64,000 nucleotides of DNA from an uncultured Gammaproteobacteria bacterium (GCA_937992195.1 CALKKV010000007.1:85581-149580), one strand, 5' to 3'; numbered from the stretch's first letter, positions 37,111 to 46,788 are shown. Made by a program: numbers and translations. Notes: a model not told the origin generated them from the letters alone.

Positions 37111-38403
37111 ATGAAACTCAGATCATTAACTGCAGCTGCAATAGCCACTACACTGGCATTGGGTAGTGGGGTTGTCTCGGCTGACCTTACCTTTCCATCA
37201 TTAAGCTATCGTACCGGTGCTTACGCGCCGAACGGCATACCATTTGCGGATGGGTATGCCGATTACTTTACGATGTTAAACGAGCGCGATGGCGGCATCG
37301 GTGGCGCTAAGATTAATTTTATCGAATGTGAAACAGGGTATAACACCGAGAAAGGAGTGGAGTGCTATGAGTCGACAAAAGGAGAGGGTGCATTGCTCTA
37401 TCAACCATTGTCAACTGGTATCACTTATCAGCTAATCCCCAAGGCGACCGCTGACGGTATTCCCGTTCACTCCATGGGCTATGGACGTACGTCCGCAGCA
37501 AATGGAAAAGTTTTTAGCCATATTTTTAACTATCCTGGTAACTATTGGGATGCGGCCTCCATCATTATTAAGCATATTCTTGACGAAGAAGGTGGTGATA
37601 TAAAAGATAAAAATATCGCGTTGGTTTATCACAATTCTGCTTATGGTAAAGAACCAATTCGTACCCTTGAGGAGCTAGCGAAGAAACACGGGTATAAGCT
37701 TACCTTGCTTGCTGTAGACCATCCTGGTCAGGAACAAAAATCACAGTGGCTACAAATTCGGCGAGAACGCCCTGACTATGTGTTGATGTGGGGCTGGGGT
37801 GTAATGAATCAGGTCGCAATTCAAGAAGCAGCTAATATTCGGTATCCGATGGACAAATTTATCGGTGTCTGGTGGTCTTCCTCTGAGAACGATGTGATTC
37901 CGTCTGGTTCTGGTGCAAACGGTTATAAAGCCATCAACTTCCATGGTGTTGGCGATGACTTCGGTGTTTACGATGACCTACGCAAGTATGTAGTCGACAC
38001 CGGTAAGGCGGCTGGAGATGGCAGTAACTTGGGAACTGTGCTTTACAACAGGGGCATGTATGCTGCGGTATTAGCGGCTGAAGCAGCCCGTACAGCGCAA
38101 GAGATTCATGGCGTCGCAGAAATCAATGCCAGTCAAATGCGGGATGGAATGGAAGCTTTGAAGATAGATCAGACGCGTATGGCCGAACTTGGTCTGGCGG
38201 ATTTTGGTCCTGAGATCAATGTTACATGCGAAAGTCATGGTGGTCCGGGCCAGGCTGCGATCCAGCAGTGGGACGCGGAAAGTAAGACCTGGAAATTAAT
38301 CACTGACTTTGCAGGCGCTGATCGCGATGTTATCGACGCGCTCATTGCAGAAGACTCTGCCGCATTTGCTGCTGAGAACAGCATTACTCCGCGAAGCTGT
38401 TAA
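37111..38403 (+). CDS. Liv-type periplasmic substrate-binding protein
   Basis: A 430-residue solute-binding protein with a signal peptide (MKLRSLTAAAIATTLALGSGVVSA). The mature part starts DLTFPSLSYRTGAYAPNGIPFADG, a form typical of aromatic/fatty acid-linked rather than leucine-linked Liv proteins. Cys residues near E(C)ETGYNTEKGVEC(Y) and the C-terminal SC may form disulfides. A GGAG ribosome binding site precedes the ATG. The ligand is unknown; the flanking ligases suggest a carboxylic acid. A strong hairpin follows the gene. Confidence 0.9.
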   Translation: MKLRSLTAAAIATTLALGSGVVSADLTFPSLSYRTGAYAPNGIPFADGYADYFTMLNERDGGIGGAKINFIECETGYNTEKGVECYESTKGEGALLYQPLSTGITYQLIPKATADGIPVHSMGYGRTSAANGKVFSHIFNYPGNYWDAASIIIKHILDEEGGDIKDKNIALVYHNSAYGKEPIRTLEELAKKHGYKLTLLAVDHPGQEQKSQWLQIRRERPDYVLMWGWGVMNQVAIQEAANIRYPMDKFIGVWWSSSENDVIPSGSGANGYKAINFHGVGDDFGVYDDLRKYVVDTGKAAGDGSNLGTVLYNRGMYAAVLAAEAARTAQEIHGVAEINASQMRDGMEALKIDQTRMAELGLADFGPEINVTCESHGGPGQAAIQQWDAESKTWKLITDFAGADRDVIDALIAEDSAAFAAENSITPRSC

Positions 38404-38453
38404 ATTGCTGTAGGTTTGGGGCGTGGAGGTATTTCTCGCTCCGACCAAAACTT

Positions 38454-38483
38454 AAATGATGGCTCTGAAAAGAGCCATCATTT
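38454..38483 (+). terminator. hairpin/attenuator between binding-protein and LivF-like genes
   Basis: A perfect 13-bp stem (AAATGATGGCTCT pairing with AGAGCCATCATTT), loop GAAA, followed by a T-rich stretch TCATTTTAA. It lies 50 bases after the binding-protein stop and 38 before the LivF-like ATG. It is probably a partial terminator or mRNA-stabilising hairpin giving more binding protein than ATPase. Confidence 0.75.
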
Positions 38484-38521
38484 TCATTTTAATCTGATAA
38501 GTCCAAAGACCTGAAATTGGA

Positions 38522-39334
38522 ATGAGCAACGAAGAAATTGTTTTAAGCGTAAAAAATATCGAGGTGATTTATAACCACGTCATCTTGGTATTGAAGGGTG
38601 TATCGCTAGATGTGCCCAGAGGAAGTATCGTTGCGTTGTTAGGCGCTAATGGCGCGGGTAAGACCACAACCATTAAGTCTATTTCAAATATTTTAGGCAC
38701 TGAACGCGGAGACGTAACCAAAGGCACTATTGAATTTATGGGAGAACGCGTTGACAGCCTTTCCCCAAATGAGCTGGTTAAACGCGGAGTAATTCAAGTC
38801 ATGGAAGGGCGCCATTGTTTTGAACATCTTACCGTGGAAGAAAACTTGTTGACTGGCGCGTACACGCGTAAAGGTGGTCGAAAAGAAATCAACGATTCAT
38901 TGGAGCTGGTGTATAGCTATTTCCCCAGACTGAAGGAACGACGCAAAAGCTTGGCTGGATATACATCTGGTGGAGAGCAACAAATGATTGCGGTAGGTCG
39001 CGCGTTGATGGCGAATCCCAGCGTAATTTTACTTGATGAACCCTCAATGGGATTGGCACCACAGTTGGTTGAAGAGATTTTTCAAATTGTCAAAGCTTTG
39101 AACGAACAACAGGGTGTGACTTTTTTATTGGCGGAACAGAACACCACCGTGGCGCTGCGTTACGCAAAGTACGGTTACATTTTAGAAAACGGCCGAGTTG
39201 TTATGGATGGTGATGCCAGTACTTTGGCTGATAATGAAGACGTAAAAGAATTTTATCTGGGAATGAGCGGTGGTGATCGCAAGAGCTTTCGTGACGTAAA
39301 GCACTATCGCCGAAGAAAACGCTGGTTAGCTTAG
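38522..39334 (+). CDS. Liv-type ABC importer ATPase, LivF-like
   Basis: A 270-residue ATPase, second of the Liv pair. Walker A GANGAGKTT, a TSGGEQQMIAVGRALM signature and Walker B VILLDEPSMGL. It has a basic C-terminal extension (DRKSFRDVKHYRRRKRW) longer than in the standard leucine transporter. Following a hairpin, its translation may be lower than that of the binding protein. The PaaK-like gene follows after 12 bases. Confidence 0.92.
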   Translation: MSNEEIVLSVKNIEVIYNHVILVLKGVSLDVPRGSIVALLGANGAGKTTTIKSISNILGTERGDVTKGTIEFMGERVDSLSPNELVKRGVIQVMEGRHCFEHLTVEENLLTGAYTRKGGRKEINDSLELVYSYFPRLKERRKSLAGYTSGGEQQMIAVGRALMANPSVILLDEPSMGLAPQLVEEIFQIVKALNEQQGVTFLLAEQNTTVALRYAKYGYILENGRVVMDGDASTLADNEDVKEFYLGMSGGDRKSFRDVKHYRRRKRWLA

Positions 39335-39346
39335 GGATCTAAGTGT

Positions 39347-40582
39347 ATGACTGAGTTTTATGACGCTAGAGAGACGCGGTCTTTGGATGAGCGCCAAGCT
39401 TCTTTAACTAGTGCGGTTATTGCACAGCTTAACCATGCAAAGGCTAACGCTCCGGCGTATGGCAAGATTCTAGAAAACACTAACTTGGCTGAACTAACCT
39501 CTCTCGAAGATCTAGAGGCGTTACCAGTCACCAGGAAGTCTGCGCTTGTAGAGCTACAAAAACTTGCCCCCCCGTTTGGCGGGTTTACCGCATTTGAAAA
39601 GAGCGAACTTGCGTATACATTTGTGTCTCCAGGTCCTATTTATGAACCGCAAACGCACCGACCTGACTATTGGCGTCTTGGGCGTGCTCTTTTTGCGGCC
39701 GGAATACGCGAGGGAGATACAGTGCATAACTCGTTTTCTTTTCATCTGACTCCGGCGGGAGCGATGCTTACTTCAGGTTGCCATGCGCTTGGAGCGAGCG
39801 TTATTCCTGGAGGTGTTGGTCAAACAGAACAACAGGTGGCGTCTATCACCGCTCTTAAACCCAGTGGTTATGCCGGGACGCCTTCTTTTTTAAAGATTCT
39901 ATTTGAGAAAGCTGATGAAATGAACGCAGATTTCTCTTCTATTAAGAATGCGCTGGTCTCTGGCGAAGCTTTTCCCCCGAGTGTTCGTCAAAGCCTGTCT
40001 GATCGCGGGGTAAATGCAGTGCAGTCTTATGCCACAGCGGATTTAGGAGTGATAGCCTACGAATCTTCTGCTGAATCTGGTTTGATTCTGGATGAAGATG
40101 TATTTGTTGAGATTGTAAAACCAGGAACAGGAGAGCGATTACCTTTTGGTGAAGTTGGAGAGGTCTTGGTGACAACGCTGAATCCTGACTATCCTCTTAT
40201 ACGATTTGCCACTGGCGATATGTCTGCAATGATGGAAGGAATAAGTCCGTGTGGACGAACTAATGCACGTATTAAAGGATGGATGGGGCGCGCTGACCAA
40301 ACAGCAAAAGTGAAAGGAATGTTTGTAAGACCAGAACAGATGGCGCAATTAGTGACACGGCATCCTGAAATTGAGCGCGCGAGATTAGTGATCGATTGGC
40401 AAAATGAAACAGATATGATGACACTAAGATACGAGTCGGATTCCGGGTCAGAGGCTCTTTCAAACGCTATTGAAGAATCTATTCGTGAACTGTTTAAAGT
40501 TCGGGGCGGGGTAGAGTTAGTTGACGCGAACTCTCTGCCTAAAGATGGCGTCGTAATCGAAGATATTCGGAAATACAATTAA
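39347..40582 (+). CDS. PaaK-like (phenylacetate-CoA ligase family) AMP-binding protein, P-loop replaced
   Basis: A 411-residue protein of the PaaK group. The C-terminal domain hinge motif (GWMGRADQTAKVKGMFVRPEQ) and the VKPGTGERLPFGEVGEVLVTTL segment are clear. The N-terminal phosphate loop expected as SSGTTGxP is replaced near residue 90 by AYTFVSPGPIYEPQ. It may be a ligase with altered ATP binding or a non-catalytic partner. Such proteins recur beside Liv-type importers as far as I recall. It is the last gene of the ligase-importer cluster, 12 bases after the LivF-like gene. Confidence 0.78.
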   Translation: MTEFYDARETRSLDERQASLTSAVIAQLNHAKANAPAYGKILENTNLAELTSLEDLEALPVTRKSALVELQKLAPPFGGFTAFEKSELAYTFVSPGPIYEPQTHRPDYWRLGRALFAAGIREGDTVHNSFSFHLTPAGAMLTSGCHALGASVIPGGVGQTEQQVASITALKPSGYAGTPSFLKILFEKADEMNADFSSIKNALVSGEAFPPSVRQSLSDRGVNAVQSYATADLGVIAYESSAESGLILDEDVFVEIVKPGTGERLPFGEVGEVLVTTLNPDYPLIRFATGDMSAMMEGISPCGRTNARIKGWMGRADQTAKVKGMFVRPEQMAQLVTRHPEIERARLVIDWQNETDMMTLRYESDSGSEALSNAIEESIRELFKVRGGVELVDANSLPKDGVVIEDIRKYN

Positions 40583-40637
40583 ATTGTGTAAGACAAGGGC
40601 TGGCTTGATTCAAAAAAAGCTACGACGTGTGTGACTA

Positions 40638-41711
40638 ATGGAGAGTCCACTCGCTGGGATCAGGGTAGTTGATTTAAGCCAATATGCGCCTGGTCCATAT
40701 ACAACGAAGTTGCTAAGCGATCTAGGTGCAACTGTCCTTAAAATTGAACCTCCCGATGGCGATCCCTTGCGGCGAATGTTTCTCTCCAAGGAAGAAAAGT
40801 TATCGCCGGTATATACAGCACTCAATCAGGGGAAGATTGTCAGCAGAATTGATCTTAAAAATCCGGCATTGCTTGCTCTGGTGTTAAGACAAATTGAAAA
40901 GGCAGATATTCTGGTTGAATCCTATCGCCCAGGTGTTGTTGAAAAGCTTGGTGTTTCTTATATCGCGTGTAAGAAGAACAATCCCGGATTAGTTTATGCC
41001 TCGCTTTCAGGCTATGGGCAAGACGGCCCGTACCAACTAAAAGCAGGTCACGATATTAACTATGCCGCAGCTGCGGGACTGTTAAGCACGGTTAAACCAT
41101 CACAGCCCATATTCCCATTGATTGCGGATCACACGGGGTCGATGAACGCCGTAAATGCAATTCTTTCAGCAGTCATTGCAAGAAATCGAAGTCAAGTCGG
41201 CTGCTATCTCGATTTATCCTTATATGAAGCGATGTTGAGTTGGCAGTATTTTAATCAATCGATCTCAAAGCAACAGCGACCTTCCATGGGAGTGCTGACA
41301 GGTGGTGCGGCATGTTACAACCTATATCAAACGAAAGATCAGAGAGTTGTCACGCTTGGCGCTCTGGAGTCAAAGTTTTGGCGCAATTTCTGTAACGCCG
41401 TTCAACAATTTGAATGGATACAAAGACAATGTGAATCGATGCCACAAGTTAGATTAATTGATGATTTGAGAAAACTGTTTCTGTCTGAACCATTGACGTA
41501 TTGGATATCTCTACTTGATCCAATAGACTGTTGCTTCGAACCCGTGCCCCTTGAAAATTCTGTGTATCAGCATCCGCAAACTGTTTCACGAGGGATGTTT
41601 AATCATTCTTTTCAGGCCTTTCCAGGTAAATTTAACGGAAACACTATGAAATCTGATTCTGAATTACTAGAGCTTGCCGAAGGCGAACTACCTGATTGGA
41701 ATCAATTTTAA
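40638..41711 (+). CDS. CaiB/BaiF-type protein, AMACR-like
   Basis: A 357-residue family III CoA-transferase homologue that opens with LAGIRVVDLSQYAPGPYTTKLLSDLGATVLKIE. The length is short for the family (about 400), nearer to alpha-methylacyl-CoA racemases. The candidate catalytic Asp lies in LIADHTGSMNAVNAIL. Either CoA transfer or racemisation of 2-methylacyl-CoA is possible. It lies 55 bases after the PaaK-like gene and 11 bases before the preferred hydratase start. Confidence 0.8.
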   Translation: MESPLAGIRVVDLSQYAPGPYTTKLLSDLGATVLKIEPPDGDPLRRMFLSKEEKLSPVYTALNQGKIVSRIDLKNPALLALVLRQIEKADILVESYRPGVVEKLGVSYIACKKNNPGLVYASLSGYGQDGPYQLKAGHDINYAAAAGLLSTVKPSQPIFPLIADHTGSMNAVNAILSAVIARNRSQVGCYLDLSLYEAMLSWQYFNQSISKQQRPSMGVLTGGAACYNLYQTKDQRVVTLGALESKFWRNFCNAVQQFEWIQRQCESMPQVRLIDDLRKLFLSEPLTYWISLLDPIDCCFEPVPLENSVYQHPQTVSRGMFNHSFQAFPGKFNGNTMKSDSELLELAEGELPDWNQF

Positions 41712-41722
41712 AAAATATAGCT

Positions 41723-42508
41723 ATGTCATACGAAACAATACGAATTGATCTCGACTCGCGAGGCGTTGCCACGCTTTGGTTGAATCGCCCCGAGAAACAC
41801 AATGCGATGAGCTCGAATATGATGGCGGAGATAACGCAAGCCGCGGAGAATTTAGATAAGGATCATACGGTTAGAGCTGTCATACTTGCGGGTGAAGGCA
41901 AAAGTTTCTGCGCAGGCGCCGATCTTGGTTGGATGCAAGATAACTTCCACCGAAGCCGTGAAGAACGAATTGCAGAGAGTGAGAAATTGGCAATTATGTT
42001 AGGAGCACTAAACCGGCTAGGTAAACCTTTGATTGGACGGGTTCACGGGCAGGCTTATGCGGGCGGCGTAGGTTTAATCTCGGTATGCGACATCGCAATC
42101 GGGGTAAAAAAAGCACGGTTTTCAGTAACGGAAGTGCGATTAGGATTGACCCCAGCAAATATTTCTCCTTTTCTGATCGACTGTATCGGCGTTAAGAATG
42201 CTCGTCGGACGTTCTTAAATGCACATTTTTTCGAAGGAGAAGAGGCGCTCAATATTGGGTTGCTGGACAAGGTGGTGGACACAATGGACCTTGATGAGGC
42301 GGTTGAAATCGAAGTTAAAGAAGCACTTGATTGCGCCCCCGAAGCAGTTGCTATGACTAAAAAACTAATCCAGTTTGTAAGTCAAAACGATAAAGAAAAA
42401 GTGCGAAGTTATACCGCAGAATTGCTTGCTGATTGCTGGGAGGGGGAAGAGGCGCAGGGTGGAATCACTGCATTCTTTGATAAAAAAGCAATGCCCTGGA
42501 AGTCGTAA
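41723..42508 (+). CDS. enoyl-CoA hydratase, LiuC (methylglutaconyl-CoA hydratase)-like
   Basis: A 261-residue crotonase. Oxyanion-hole segments are FCAGADLGWM and YAGGVGLISVCDIAIG. E144 of rat crotonase is Gly here, but the other catalytic Glu is kept in VTEVRLGLTPANISPF, as in LiuC/AtuE proteins of leucine and acyclic terpene degradation. The ATG at 41723 is preferred to a TTG at 41696. No LiuBD carboxylase is nearby. Converges on the EamA gene, 7 bases away. Confidence 0.82.
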   Translation: MSYETIRIDLDSRGVATLWLNRPEKHNAMSSNMMAEITQAAENLDKDHTVRAVILAGEGKSFCAGADLGWMQDNFHRSREERIAESEKLAIMLGALNRLGKPLIGRVHGQAYAGGVGLISVCDIAIGVKKARFSVTEVRLGLTPANISPFLIDCIGVKNARRTFLNAHFFEGEEALNIGLLDKVVDTMDLDEAVEIEVKEALDCAPEAVAMTKKLIQFVSQNDKEKVRSYTAELLADCWEGEEAQGGITAFFDKKAMPWKS

Positions 42509-42515
42509 ACGCGTG

Positions 42516-43409
42516 CTACTGTTTTGGTTTTTCCAATGTTGACGGTAAAACTACTGACGCGACACCCGAAATAAGCACAATCAAGATTCCTATCCACGTA
42601 TATCCATCAGGCTGCTCCCCAAAAATCGTTAACCCCAATACAGTTGCTGCAATAAGTTGAAAGTAGATAAGCGGTGCCAATGCTGAGGCCGAGGTAAGCT
42701 GAGTTGCAAAAAGCAATAATAAATTCCCCATTGCAGAGCCAAGTGCACTTATCAAAACCAGCGTGCAGACTAAGAGGGCTTCATCGACAAAGATGTCAGG
42801 ATAGTTTTGGATTCCAAGTGGCAGCAGTATCAGGCTGCCAATCGCTAACTGACTAACCAGCAGCGTGCTCGGCGCTGAAGTTGTGGCAAGTAATCGATTC
42901 ATGACCAGGAAGCATCCGTAGAATATTCCTGCCAGTAACGCGTAATAGATCCCTGTCGATTCTCCTAGACCTGGTTTAACAACCAGTAAAACGCCGAAAA
43001 ACCCAATTCCGAGAAGAGTAGATCGCGTATAGGTGAGTTTTTCTTTAAGGACCACTGCCGCGCCCAGATAGGAGACGATGGGTCCGATAAAGAATGCAGC
43101 AAAGACATTGGCAATGGGCTCCGTTTGTAGCGATGTCAATATGGCGGAAATTCCACAGACAATAAAAATCCCTCGAAGCCAAACCCGATAATCCAGAAAA
43201 GTTGTTTTGTAACGTAAACTATTTGCAGAAGGTTTTAACGAGACAAAAATAATGACGGCAATTAGACCAAATAGAAATCGAGTCCAGGCAATAAACCAAA
43301 CAGATATACCATAAACATTGGATAGTAATTTACCAGCACTATCGCCAATTGGAATTAGCGACATGGACACGAGCATCAAACATATAGCTTGTAGTGCGGT
43401 TTTATTCAC
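42516..43409 (-). CDS. EamA/DMT-family permease
   Basis: A 297-residue permease with ten hydrophobic segments. The first EamA repeat is visible from residue 5 (ALQAICLMLVSMSLIPIGDS) and the second from about residue 148 (GIYYALLAGIFYGCFLVMN). Substrate unknown; family members export amino acids and other metabolites. It lies upstream of none of its strand neighbours' promoters, being 22 bases after mobA on the same strand, so it may be cotranscribed with it. Confidence 0.85.
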   Translation of the reverse strand: MNKTALQAICLMLVSMSLIPIGDSAGKLLSNVYGISVWFIAWTRFLFGLIAVIIFVSLKPSANSLRYKTTFLDYRVWLRGIFIVCGISAILTSLQTEPIANVFAAFFIGPIVSYLGAAVVLKEKLTYTRSTLLGIGFFGVLLVVKPGLGESTGIYYALLAGIFYGCFLVMNRLLATTSAPSTLLVSQLAIGSLILLPLGIQNYPDIFVDEALLVCTLVLISALGSAMGNLLLLFATQLTSASALAPLIYFQLIAATVLGLTIFGEQPDGYTWIGILIVLISGVASVVLPSTLEKPKQ

Positions 43410-43431
43410 CTCATTTTTTTATTTATCTTCG

Positions 43432-44025
43432 CTACTCAGAACTTTGATTGTCGATATTCGCTAATTCTTCGGGCGTATTCAGATTAGTGAACATATTCGA
43501 TGGTTTAGAGAACACAACTTCGCTGAAACCAACATTTGCATACCATCGATCAATTTTTCTTTCGCCGGAGTGAAGATATGCTTCTAGGGAAGGCGTCAGG
43601 TTTTTATGAATGAGTGCATACACGGGCTGCAGCCGATCTCCGTCGGAGGCAACGGCGATGCTGGGGATGTCACTCTCGACTGCGGTTTTCATTTTTTGAA
43701 CATAGTTTGTGTCGACATAGGGGCCATCACAGGGAAGTGTTATTAGCCAGTCCGTCGAAATTACCTTGAGTGCCGCCAACATGCCGGCGAGTGGACCCTG
43801 ATAATCAGATAGCCCATCCTCGACAACATCGAAACCTAATTGCCTATAGATCGCTAGATTGCGATTTGCATTGACCAGTAATTCAGATACCTGGTTCTGT
43901 ATCTGTGAGGAAATTACCTTGACCAAAGGCTGTCCTTTAATCTCAACTAGGCCTTTATCGTTGCCGCCCATTCGCGTTGCTTTGCCACCAGCAAGAATCA
44001 CTGCACTAATCTCCAAGTTCGTCAT
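43432..44025 (-). CDS. mobA: molybdenum cofactor guanylyltransferase
   Basis: A 197-residue enzyme that attaches GMP to molybdopterin for bis-MGD cofactors. The nucleotide-binding motif AVILAGGKATRMGGNDKGL is canonical and the metal-binding Asp lies in LPCDGPYV. It starts six bases after the stop of the PEP carboxylase gene on the same strand. No other molybdopterin gene or molybdoenzyme is visible in the window, so its clients are elsewhere. Confidence 0.9.
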   Translation of the reverse strand: MTNLEISAVILAGGKATRMGGNDKGLVEIKGQPLVKVISSQIQNQVSELLVNANRNLAIYRQLGFDVVEDGLSDYQGPLAGMLAALKVISTDWLITLPCDGPYVDTNYVQKMKTAVESDIPSIAVASDGDRLQPVYALIHKNLTPSLEAYLHSGERKIDRWYANVGFSEVVFSKPSNMFTNLNTPEELANIDNQSSE

Positions 44026-44031
44026 ATGTCG

Positions 44032-46788
44032 TTATCCAGTGTTTCGCATGCCTGCAGCGATACCGTTAATAGCGACCAATAAAGCATCCAATGCATCACT
44101 GTTGTCGTCAGATTGTCTAACCCGCGACAATAGCTCAATCTGCAATAAATTTAGTGGATCCACATAGGTATTTCTAACCGTTACTGATCGTCTTACAACC
44201 GGTTGCGTTTGTAAGGGTATTTCATGCTTGGTCACCTTTAGGGTCAGATCTTTCGTCTGCTGAAAGCGCTCCCGCAGATCGTTGCCCAATTCTTTAAGCT
44301 CATCGGATACAAGGCGATCATCGTAGAGAGTAGAAATCTGCGGATCCGCTTTTGAGAAAACCATTTCAATCGAATCCATGGTGGCGCTAAAGAACGGCCA
44401 CTCAGACTGCATTTCGTCGAGCAATGATTGTTGGTTACGATCAAATGCGGAATTTAAAGCTGCGCCAACACCGAGCCATGCAGGAAGCATCAGGCGTGTT
44501 TGTGTCCAGGCAAATATCCAAGGTATGGCGCGCAGTGTCTCAATACCGCCTCCCGGTTTTCGATGGGCAGGCCGGCTACCGATCTTTAGATTTCCTAATT
44601 CTTGCTCAGGCGTTGCCATACGAAAATACGGCACAAACTGAGGATGATCACGCACGAAATGTCTAAACTCATCCACAGAATCCTTCGCTAGTTGGTCGAC
44701 ACATATGCGCCAGTTGTCCCGAGGTTTTGGCGGAGGCACCATGGTCGACTCTAAAACAGAACCTATGTAAACCTCCAATGTTTCCAGCGCCATTCCCGGT
44801 AATCCAAATTTAGCCTGGATGACTTCGCCTTGCTCAGTGACGCGCATTGAGCAATTAACTGAACCTGGTGGTTGCGCCCGAATTGCTTCATAGGCGGGGC
44901 CACCGCCTCGAGCAACCGTTCCTCCGCGGCCGTGGAATAATGTGAGATGTATGTCATGCTTGCTAAAAACCTCAACCAGTGCTTCCTGAGCACGGTAGAG
45001 ACCCCATGAAGCTGCGAGTTTGCCAGCGTCTTTTGCCGAGTCAGAATATCCGATCATGACCTCTTGCCGACCGTTCACGTATTTCTTGTACCAGGAAATA
45101 TTGAACAAACGCTCCATACAATCCGGTGCATTGTCTAAATCTTCCAGCCTCTCAAACAACGGCGCGATAGGCATAGGGTTAAGAACCCGACACTCTTTCT
45201 GGAGTAGCGCGACTTCCAAAATATCTGACGGGTCTCCTGCCATCGAAATTACATATGTTCCCAATGATTCAGGATTCTCTCTGGCCAGCATTCGATAGGT
45301 TTCAATTATTTCTTTTACCGCACTAGAGGTTTCTCCATTGCCAGGGAAGGTGGAAGAGATTAACGGTCGCTTACTCTGTAACTCCTTGATCAAAAAATTT
45401 TGCTTTTCTTCTTCAGTCCACTCGAGATAGCTACCGATCCCAAGGTGTTGAGTAATCGCATCCACCGTTTCAGCATGTCGATCTGCTTCCTGCCGAATAT
45501 CAAGTTTCAATAGAATCAAACCAAAGCAATCGAGGCGACGCAGTATATCGGTTAATCGACCGTCAGCAATCATTTGATTTCCGGTTTCAACCAGAGACTG
45601 ATAACACAGCATCAAGGGGGCCCGAAGTTCATCGGAATGGACATAAACATTTTTACTGTCACTATACCTTGCTGGTGTTTTGCCGGCTTCGAGCTGTTCG
45701 CTTGCACGGCTATACATTTTGATGGTGTTTCGTAAGGTCTTCTTTACTCCACGAAGTAAAATTCGGTAAGGTTCAGCGGTCTCTTCAGCTAACCAGTTTT
45801 GCAGTGAAGGCCCACAAGTCTTCATAGAGAGATCCTGACGTAATAAATCAATCTCTTGATAAAACAGTTTGGCTGCCCGAAGACGCGACATTAAGCACAC
45901 TTTCTGAGTAACAACTGGTGTAGTGTTCGGATTGCCGTCTCGATCACCACCCATCCATGACCCAAATTTAATCGGTTTTGCCTCGAGAGGTAGTCGTTGG
46001 CCAATAGAATGTTTCAGCGCCTGGTCAAATTGACGTAGGGCTAAAGGTACAGCATCCCAAAGTGTTTGCTCGACAGCAATTAAGCCATTCTTAGCTTCAT
46101 CAACTGGGGTAGGACGTTTACGTCGTATTTCATCGGTCGCCCAAACTTCAGCAATCGCCCGGTGAAGAGCGAGCTCAATCTGGGAACGTTCTACTCGAGA
46201 AATATCCGCTTTATCCAATTGAGCGAGTAGGTTGCTAATTCTCAGAAATTTTGAGGAGACACTGCGCCTTACAATTTCGGTCGGGTGCGCTGTAAGCACT
46301 AGCTCAATAGACAGATTGTTGACATGCTCCAGCAGAGTTTCGGCAGAGATTCCGCTGGCAATCAGTTTGTCGAATTCGGCTTCTAAAAAGCTGCCGCAGT
46401 CTGTATTTGTTTCCTCTGAGCCTTCGGGTTCGCAGATGACAGGTGACGCTGCCAACAACCGCCGTTGTCTAACTTGATGATGTTGCTCGGCAATGTTTGC
46501 CAAATTCAGGAAAAGTGCAAATGCCCGGGCAAGAATAACCATTTCTTTGGTTTCCAACTTTGACAAACGCGCCATAAGATCGGATGTCTCAGAACTTCCA
46601 CCTTGCCGCCTTTCTTTGGCTAAATGCCGAATTTCTTCAATCAGATTAAATATTGCTTCTCCATGTTGATAGCGAATTGTTTCTCCCAGTAAATTGCCGA
46701 GCAATCTTACATCATTGCGTAAAGATTGATCCTTATTATCGAGGGCGTAAAACTGCTCCAGGCGATTGATGTCCTTTGCCTTGCTCAT
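44032..46788 (-). CDS. ppc: phosphoenolpyruvate carboxylase
   Basis: A 918-residue enzyme that carboxylates PEP to oxaloacetate, refilling the TCA cycle. The catalytic His is in VLTAHPTEIVRRSV, the PEP-binding Arg segment in GSWMGGDRDGNP, the flexible loop in FHGRGGTVARGGGPAYEAI, and the C-terminal effector segment ends MRNTG as in E. coli. No truncation or missing motif. mobA follows after 6 bases. The anaplerotic role fits an organism growing on acids and amines. Confidence 0.96.
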   Translation of the reverse strand: MSKAKDINRLEQFYALDNKDQSLRNDVRLLGNLLGETIRYQHGEAIFNLIEEIRHLAKERRQGGSSETSDLMARLSKLETKEMVILARAFALFLNLANIAEQHHQVRQRRLLAASPVICEPEGSEETNTDCGSFLEAEFDKLIASGISAETLLEHVNNLSIELVLTAHPTEIVRRSVSSKFLRISNLLAQLDKADISRVERSQIELALHRAIAEVWATDEIRRKRPTPVDEAKNGLIAVEQTLWDAVPLALRQFDQALKHSIGQRLPLEAKPIKFGSWMGGDRDGNPNTTPVVTQKVCLMSRLRAAKLFYQEIDLLRQDLSMKTCGPSLQNWLAEETAEPYRILLRGVKKTLRNTIKMYSRASEQLEAGKTPARYSDSKNVYVHSDELRAPLMLCYQSLVETGNQMIADGRLTDILRRLDCFGLILLKLDIRQEADRHAETVDAITQHLGIGSYLEWTEEEKQNFLIKELQSKRPLISSTFPGNGETSSAVKEIIETYRMLARENPESLGTYVISMAGDPSDILEVALLQKECRVLNPMPIAPLFERLEDLDNAPDCMERLFNISWYKKYVNGRQEVMIGYSDSAKDAGKLAASWGLYRAQEALVEVFSKHDIHLTLFHGRGGTVARGGGPAYEAIRAQPPGSVNCSMRVTEQGEVIQAKFGLPGMALETLEVYIGSVLESTMVPPPKPRDNWRICVDQLAKDSVDEFRHFVRDHPQFVPYFRMATPEQELGNLKIGSRPAHRKPGGGIETLRAIPWIFAWTQTRLMLPAWLGVGAALNSAFDRNQQSLLDEMQSEWPFFSATMDSIEMVFSKADPQISTLYDDRLVSDELKELGNDLRERFQQTKDLTLKVTKHEIPLQTQPVVRRSVTVRNTYVDPLNLLQIELLSRVRQSDDNSDALDALLVAINGIAAGMRNTG

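Noticed and set aside
46112..46127. LiuR-like sequence (ACGTTTACGTCG) near 46112
   Set aside because: Only half matches the palindrome and lies within the ppc coding region.
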